From assembly GCA_016939345.1 (NCBI GenBank), contig JAFGHG010000036.1, positions 1 to 10,262 of the forward strand: a stretch of 10,262 nucleotides of DNA, in the 5' to 3' direction. The notes beneath the pieces were generated by a model. The model saw only the letters and a list, made by a program, of their open reading frames with translations, did not search any database and had not been told where the DNA came from. The stretch is from Candidatus Omnitrophota bacterium (GTDB lineage: Bacteria > Omnitrophota > Gorgyraeia > Duberdicusellales > 4484-171). How positions within the stretch are numbered: the stretch's first letter is position 1; each line of letters opens with the position of its first letter. The translations under genes were made by a program, and so were the position numbers. Below are positions 6,753-10,262 of the stretch, in pieces.

Positions 6753-7306
6753 AGTTGCTTAATTCTTTGCAGACATTTTTTTTGCGCTTGTCAAAAAGAG
6801 AAAAATTAATATTTTATATTACCCTGGGCGTAATCTTGATGCTTGTTTTTAAGCTTTTGCTGATCGAGCCGGCTTTAACTAAGATGAGCGAACAGGATAA
6901 GGAGATAGCCGATAAAAAGAAAATCATCAAGCTCGATCTTCGGCTTTTGGCCATAAAAGATAAGGTTGAGGAGGAGAGCAAGAAGTATGAAGGCTTTTTA
7001 ATGCAGGCGGGCTCAGCCGAGGAGGAGGTAGTACTTATGCAGAAAGAGATACAGCGTTTGGCTGATGAGGCAGGCCTGTATGTAGGCAATATCCGGCCCG
7101 GGGAGGTTGAAGAAAAAGGCTTTTTCCAGACCTACCTTATTAATGTGAATTGCGAGGGCGAGATGCCTCAAATAGTTGATTTTCTTTATGGACTTGAGAC
7201 TTCCGCGGTTTTACTGACAGTCGAAAGATATACGATAACGCCTAAAAATGAAAACTCCAGTGTGGCGGTATGCAGGCTTGTAGTATCAAAAACAGCCGCT
7301 CACTAG
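6749..7306 (+). CDS. gspM: Type II secretion protein GspM (PilO-like)
   Basis: This is a 185-residue bitopic membrane protein. A short basic cytoplasmic N-terminus (LSKREKL, 14-20) is followed by a single membrane helix about 20-38. The 'SKREK' just before the helix is typical of GspM. A charged coiled coil about 42-110 leads to a ferredoxin-like periplasmic domain about 110-183 (YLINVNCEGEMPQIVDFLYGLE, then LLTVERYTITP), as in PilO and GspM. It overlaps gspL by ATGA at 6749-6752, so the two are translated together, in line with the L-M heterodimer. GspM is the last T2SS gene here; no gspN or gspC follows, and a new promoter starts 19 bases after its stop. No strong terminator is visible. M is preferred over PilO because of the GspL fusion upstream. 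Confidence 0.84.
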   Translation: MKLLNSLQTFFLRLSKREKLIFYITLGVILMLVFKLLLIEPALTKMSEQDKEIADKKKIIKLDLRLLAIKDKVEEESKKYEGFLMQAGSAEEEVVLMQKEIQRLADEAGLYVGNIRPGEVEEKGFFQTYLINVNCEGEMPQIVDFLYGLETSAVLLTVERYTITPKNENSSVAVCRLVVSKTAAH

Positions 7307-7324
7307 TTTGTTTTTAACTTTTAT

Positions 7325-7353
7325 TTGACACATTTTGGAGCCAAAAGTATATT
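7325..7353 (+). promoter_or_regulatory. Near-consensus sigma-70 promoter for the kinase-regulator genes
   Basis: The -35 box TTGACA (7325-7330) is a perfect consensus. The -10 box TATATT (7348-7353) has five of six consensus bases, and the spacer is exactly 17 bases. Transcription would begin near 7359-7361, leaving a leader of only about 12 bases with the Shine-Dalgarno aggag (7362-7366) before ATG 7372. The spacer contains a palindrome, ttttgg (7333-7338) and ccaaaa (7341-7346) with a two-base centre, which is placed well for a repressor. The promoter separates the T2SS genes from the signalling genes. Confidence 0.82.
7333..7346. promoter_or_regulatory. Palindrome in promoter spacer, possible operator
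   Basis: TTTTGGAGCCAAAA is a perfect 6+6 inverted repeat with a 2-base centre lying between the -35 and -10 boxes. A protein bound here would block RNA polymerase. No regulator is identified, and a 14-base palindrome can occur by chance, so this is tentative. Confidence 0.35.
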
Positions 7354-7371
7354 AGTTGAGCAGGAGAATTT

Positions 7372-8790
7372 ATGCTGGAATTATGGTGGATTCTGCCGGC
7401 AGTGGCGGTAGCTAGTATCGTAGTAGCTTTATTGGTCAAGGTCGTCATCAGCGTTCCTAAAGCCAGGGCAGGCATCGATCTGCAGCAGCCTGATCTTGAA
7501 GGCGAGCCTGTTATAGATGAAAAAAAAGTTGATGATAGGCTTCAGGAGGTTGTTTTTGAGGAGATAGGCGGATTTGTCGATTCAAACTATAAAAGAAAAG
7601 AGATGGCCAAGGCAGTCTCTAATTTAGTTGACAGGGAGCTGGATGAAAGGATAAAGCTGCATACCGAGAGACTGCGGGAAGAATACGAGAACGAGATCAG
7701 CCAGAAGTCCCTAAACGAGGAAATAGCTTTAAAAAAATACAACAAGGTGCTGGTCGAGAAAAAAAATACCGAGGCAGTTATAAAAAGCATTGCTGATGGG
7801 CTGGTTGTGGTCGACGCCGAGGGTAAAGTAATAATGATGAACCCCGCAGCCGAAAAGCTCCTTGGATCCTCAAAAAAGGAAAAATCAGGAAAGCCGATAA
7901 ATGAAGGACTTAAAGAAGAACAGATGCTTACTTTAGCCAAAAAGGCTGACGAAAAGGGCCATAGAGAAATTGAGTTAAGCAGTTCTCAGAACGAAACAAA
8001 AAAAATAATTCGTTCAAGCAGTGCTGTCATCGAGAACGAGAACGGCGAGACTGTGGGAATGGTTTCTGTGCTCAGCGATATAACTAAACAAAAGGAATTA
8101 GACAGGCTTAAAGCAAATTTTATAACCAATGTCACTCATGAGCTGCGTACCCCGCTTATAGCCATAGATAAATCTATAGCCTTGCTTTTAACCAAAGACC
8201 CTGGTCCGCTTCTCCCGGCCCAAGAGCAGTTTCTGGATATTGCCAAGCGAAATATAAGCCGTTTAAGCAATTTGATCAATGATCTTTTGGATATTTCAAA
8301 GCTTGAATCAGGCAAGATAGACTTGCAGCTTAAAGAAGTTTCGCTTAGTGATCTTGCCGATGAAGTCATAAAAAGTTTCGAGACCTGGGCCGGGACAAAG
8401 TCTATAATAATAAGGAGAGAATTTGCCAAATCTCTTCCTAAGGTCCAGGCTGATCCGGAAAGGATCATTCAGGTCTTTAATAACTTGGTTGGCAATGCTA
8501 TAAAATTCACGCCAAATCAGGGCAGAATCCTGGTTAGATTGGAAAGTTCTGACAGCGAGCTTACTGCCAGCATAGAAGATAACGGTCCGGGCATACCTAA
8601 GGAAGATATTGATAAGATTTTCGGCAAGTTCTATCAATCAAGTCTTTTGCATCCCACAGATACTGTCGGTACCGGTTTGGGGCTGCCGATTTCTAAAGAG
8701 ATAATTGATCTTCACGGGGGGAGGATTTGGGTTGAGAGCGAACTGAATCAAGGAACAAAATTTAAATTTGTTTTACCTTTAAAAAAATAG
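7372..8790 (+). CDS. Membrane-anchored PAS sensor histidine kinase
   Basis: This 472-residue kinase has one N-terminal membrane helix (about 5-28) and no periplasmic domain, so it likely senses a cytoplasmic or membrane signal. A charged helical stretch (about 50-133) leads to a PAS domain (about 134-240; SIADGLVVVDAEGKVIMMNPAAEKLLG is its first half, ending in the SDITKQKE linker). The HisKA domain has FITNVTHELRTPL with His256 as phosphorylation site. The ATPase domain shows the N box (Asn375 in NLVGNAIKF), G1 DNGPGIP (403-409), F box FGKFYQ (417-422) and G2 GTGLGLPISK (433-442). All catalytic motifs are intact. It has its own promoter and is followed after 18 bases by a receiver-only regulator, its likely partner. 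The signal is unknown; no PAS cofactor residues are recognisable. Its link to the T2SS is only by proximity. Confidence 0.92.
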   Translation: MLELWWILPAVAVASIVVALLVKVVISVPKARAGIDLQQPDLEGEPVIDEKKVDDRLQEVVFEEIGGFVDSNYKRKEMAKAVSNLVDRELDERIKLHTERLREEYENEISQKSLNEEIALKKYNKVLVEKKNTEAVIKSIADGLVVVDAEGKVIMMNPAAEKLLGSSKKEKSGKPINEGLKEEQMLTLAKKADEKGHREIELSSSQNETKKIIRSSSAVIENENGETVGMVSVLSDITKQKELDRLKANFITNVTHELRTPLIAIDKSIALLLTKDPGPLLPAQEQFLDIAKRNISRLSNLINDLLDISKLESGKIDLQLKEVSLSDLADEVIKSFETWAGTKSIIIRREFAKSLPKVQADPERIIQVFNNLVGNAIKFTPNQGRILVRLESSDSELTASIEDNGPGIPKEDIDKIFGKFYQSSLLHPTDTVGTGLGLPISKEIIDLHGGRIWVESELNQGTKFKFVLPLKK

Positions 8791-8794
8791 AAAC

Positions 8795-8802
8795 AAGGAG
8801 GG
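8795..8802 (+). promoter_or_regulatory. Strong Shine-Dalgarno of the response regulator
   Basis: AAGGAGGG at 8795-8802, six bases before ATG 8809, is the closest match to the anti-SD complement in the window. It suggests the regulator is translated in excess over the kinase. Confidence 0.7.
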
Positions 8803-8808
8803 GTTTTT

Positions 8809-9195
8809 ATGACTGATGAGATTAAAGTATTATTGATCGATGATGACCCAGATTTTACTCAGCCTATGGCTTTCTGGTTGAAGTCTAAAGGCTACTTGGT
8901 CACTGAGGTCCACAGCGGAGAGGAAGGTATTGCCAAGGTAAAAGAGAGCGTTCCGGATATAATTTTTCTTGATCTAAACATGCCGGTTATGGATGGTATC
9001 GAAACCCTTAAACGAATAAGAAAGATAAACGGCAATGTGCCTGTTATAGTTATAAGCGCTTATGTTGAGAAAGCAAATACCCGCGATGTAGAAGACTATA
9101 AGATATCAGGGGTGTTCTACAAGGGGGAAGATTTTCAAAAGGGTCTCTCGCTTCTCGAGGCAGCTTTAAGGACTCACAGGAAGCTGAAAAAATAA
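8809..9195 (+). CDS. Stand-alone receiver-domain response regulator (CheY-like)
   Basis: The 128-residue protein is one receiver domain with no output domain. The acidic pocket is DDD at 11-13, the phosphoacceptor is Asp55 in FLDLNMP, the switch residue is Ser83 in VISAY, and the conserved lysine is Lys105. Lys105 is followed by Gly rather than the usual Pro (FYKGEDF), and the last helix ends in a basic tail (RTHRKLKK). It presumably receives phosphate from the kinase encoded 18 bases upstream and acts by protein contact, either as a CheY/Spo0F-type relay or on the PAS protein encoded next. The lack of a DNA-binding domain means it is not by itself a transcription factor. Confidence 0.92.
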   Translation: MTDEIKVLLIDDDPDFTQPMAFWLKSKGYLVTEVHSGEEGIAKVKESVPDIIFLDLNMPVMDGIETLKRIRKINGNVPVIVISAYVEKANTRDVEDYKISGVFYKGEDFQKGLSLLEAALRTHRKLKK

Positions 9196-9200
9196 TTAAA

Positions 9201-10262
9201 ATGCCAGTTATTACTACTTTGCTTGTAATTACTTACTGGTTGATTGCCTGTATAAGCAACCTTATTTTCTCGCCGGATAGCTCTTTTTACCAGGAGTTTT
9301 TTTATCCTGCCCCGCTTGAATTGATTAGGCGCATTACTGTAGTTGTTTTTATAATAACTATCAGCATGCTTTTCCACTATCTTTCGCTCAGGCGCAAAAA
9401 ACACGAGAATATACTTGAAGAGGTTTTGGGCTTGAAGCCGGCCTTGCTTAACATAATAAGCTCTTTGGTCGTAGTTCAGGATATTTCAGGCAAAATTGTC
9501 AGGTTTAACGAAACCAGCGAGGCTATTAGCGGTTATGATTTCAGCCAGGTTCAGAATAAATACATATGGAAATTTTTTTCAAATCCCGATGAGGCAAAGT
9601 TTATAAAAGAGGCTTTTTTAAAGCTTGACCCCTTAAGCTTTCCTCAAGCCTATCAAAGCCGCCTGCGCACAAAAGACGGCAGGATAAAACTTATTCAATG
9701 GTCGAACAGGATAATTTTTAACAGTAAGGCAGCCCCGGCCTATGTAGTCAGCACAGGCCATGATCTGACATCATTTCTGCATAGTGAGGAGGTAGAAAGA
9801 GAATCAGAGAAAGAATACAAGAATATAATCGATAATATCGGCATAGGAATATCTCTTGTATCCAAAGATACAAAGAGGCTGTATACCAACAAACAAATGG
9901 CCCAATGGTTTCCAAAGCGCCAGGCTCTCAGGCACTCCATAAGCCATGATATCATAAGCCAAAAACCTGTTTCTTCATGTGATCAGTGCCCTAGCTGCAA
10001 GTCTTTAAGGGACGGCATGGTCCACAATGCGATTGTAAAGACTCAACGCCAGGGGCAGGATGTAAGCTACAAGATAGTGACTTTTCCCATAAAAGACAGT
10101 AAAAACGAAGTAGTGGCTGCGATCGAAATGGTCGAGGATTTTACCGAGATGAATTTGAAGGAAGAGGAAATCAGGCGCAGCTATCTTGTCCAGGCGGTCA
10201 TGAATTCACTCTTGCGTTTTTCGCTAGAAAATATATCTTTAAATGATTTTCTTGATTGCGCC
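9201..10262 (+). CDS. Membrane sensor protein with two PAS domains, 3' end outside window
   Basis: The frame is open from ATG 9201 to the window end (354 codons) with no stop. Two membrane helices (about 4-22 and 43-62) flank a short outer loop. A PAS domain follows (about 78-192; SLVVVQDISGKIVRFNETSEAISG, ending STGHDLT), then a second (about 203-316; NIIDNIGIGISLVSKDTKRLYTN, ending EMVEDFTEM). The second contains CDQCPSC, so Cys260, Cys263 and Cys266 form a CxxCxxC cluster followed by KSLRDG, a pattern seen in some redox- or metal-responsive PAS proteins. The final visible stretch, LLRFSLENISLNDFLDCA, looks like the lead-in to a GAF domain. A kinase or cyclase output probably follows but cannot be seen. 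It starts 5 bases after the regulator stop with a poor Shine-Dalgarno (aggaa, 9178-9182, 18 bases away), so it may rely on coupling. Confidence 0.8.
   Translation, partial: MPVITTLLVITYWLIACISNLIFSPDSSFYQEFFYPAPLELIRRITVVVFIITISMLFHYLSLRRKKHENILEEVLGLKPALLNIISSLVVVQDISGKIVRFNETSEAISGYDFSQVQNKYIWKFFSNPDEAKFIKEAFLKLDPLSFPQAYQSRLRTKDGRIKLIQWSNRIIFNSKAAPAYVVSTGHDLTSFLHSEEVERESEKEYKNIIDNIGIGISLVSKDTKRLYTNKQMAQWFPKRQALRHSISHDIISQKPVSSCDQCPSCKSLRDGMVHNAIVKTQRQGQDVSYKIVTFPIKDSKNEVVAAIEMVEDFTEMNLKEEEIRRSYLVQAVMNSLLRFSLENISLNDFLDCA

Noticed and set aside
397..7306. Type IV pilus assembly cluster rather than T2SS
   Set aside because: GspK with two NINTA motifs, the fused GspL, and the G-I-J-K order are T2SS features; there is no pilA-like subunit, pilT or separate pilM/pilN.
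7288..7315. Perfect 7-bp inverted repeat AAAAACA / TGTTTTT at the end of gspM as a terminator
   Set aside because: The stem is almost all A-T with a 14-base loop that includes the stop codon, and the bases after it do not form a run of T. Too weak to call.
1..10262. tRNA, rRNA, insertion sequence or phage genes
   Set aside because: I saw no cloverleaf, rRNA segment, transposase, integrase or phage-type protein on either strand.

Overview
The window holds most of a type II secretion (T2SS) gene cluster, followed by a separate block of signal-transduction genes. All recognisable genes are on the + strand. The organism looks like a Gram-negative (diderm), probably uncultivated bacterium of moderate-to-low GC. 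T2SS inner-membrane and pseudopilin genes imply an outer membrane. The pseudopilin start 'KTFTLIE' (Thr or Ala, not Gly, before the cleavage site) and the heptamer-periodic spacers recall PVC-related lineages such as Omnitrophota. That placement is inference; no marker gene in the window proves it.

Layout. 1-315: 3' end of a PilZ-domain (c-di-GMP receptor-like) gene. 397-1608: gspF, the inner-membrane platform protein. 1608-2471: a secreted gluzincin-type metallopeptidase with HEMGH, overlapping gspF by one base. 2691-3092: gspG, the major pseudopilin. 3167-3589: gspI. 3612-4184: gspJ. 4196-5227: gspK. 5280-6752: gspL, a PilM-like domain fused to a PilN-like part. 6749-7306: gspM, PilO-like. 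Together these cover platform, pseudopilus tip (I, J, K), pseudopilus shaft (G) and the cytoplasmic/periplasmic L-M link. The secretin (D), ATPase (E), C, H and the prepilin peptidase are not in the window; D and E are expected nearby, probably upstream.

A near-consensus sigma-70 promoter (TTGACA, 17 bp, TATATT) at 7325-7353 starts a new unit. It contains a PAS sensor histidine kinase (7372-8790), a stand-alone receiver-domain response regulator (8809-9195) and the 5' part of a two-TM, double-PAS sensor protein (9201 to window end), the latter with a CxxCxxC cluster.

The most unusual non-coding structure is a set of spacers built of 7-base units. The sequence differs at each site (316-396, 2520-2655, 3101-3135, 5227-5261) but the period is the same. 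One site also forms a long imperfect palindrome, and one touches the start of gspL and can mislead start calling. The second notable pattern is that all four pseudopilins lack the canonical Gly at -1 of the prepilin peptidase site. I did not find a clearly new multi-gene system. The best candidates for novelty are the metallopeptidase embedded in the T2SS operon, the PilZ gene beside gspF, and the heptamer spacers.
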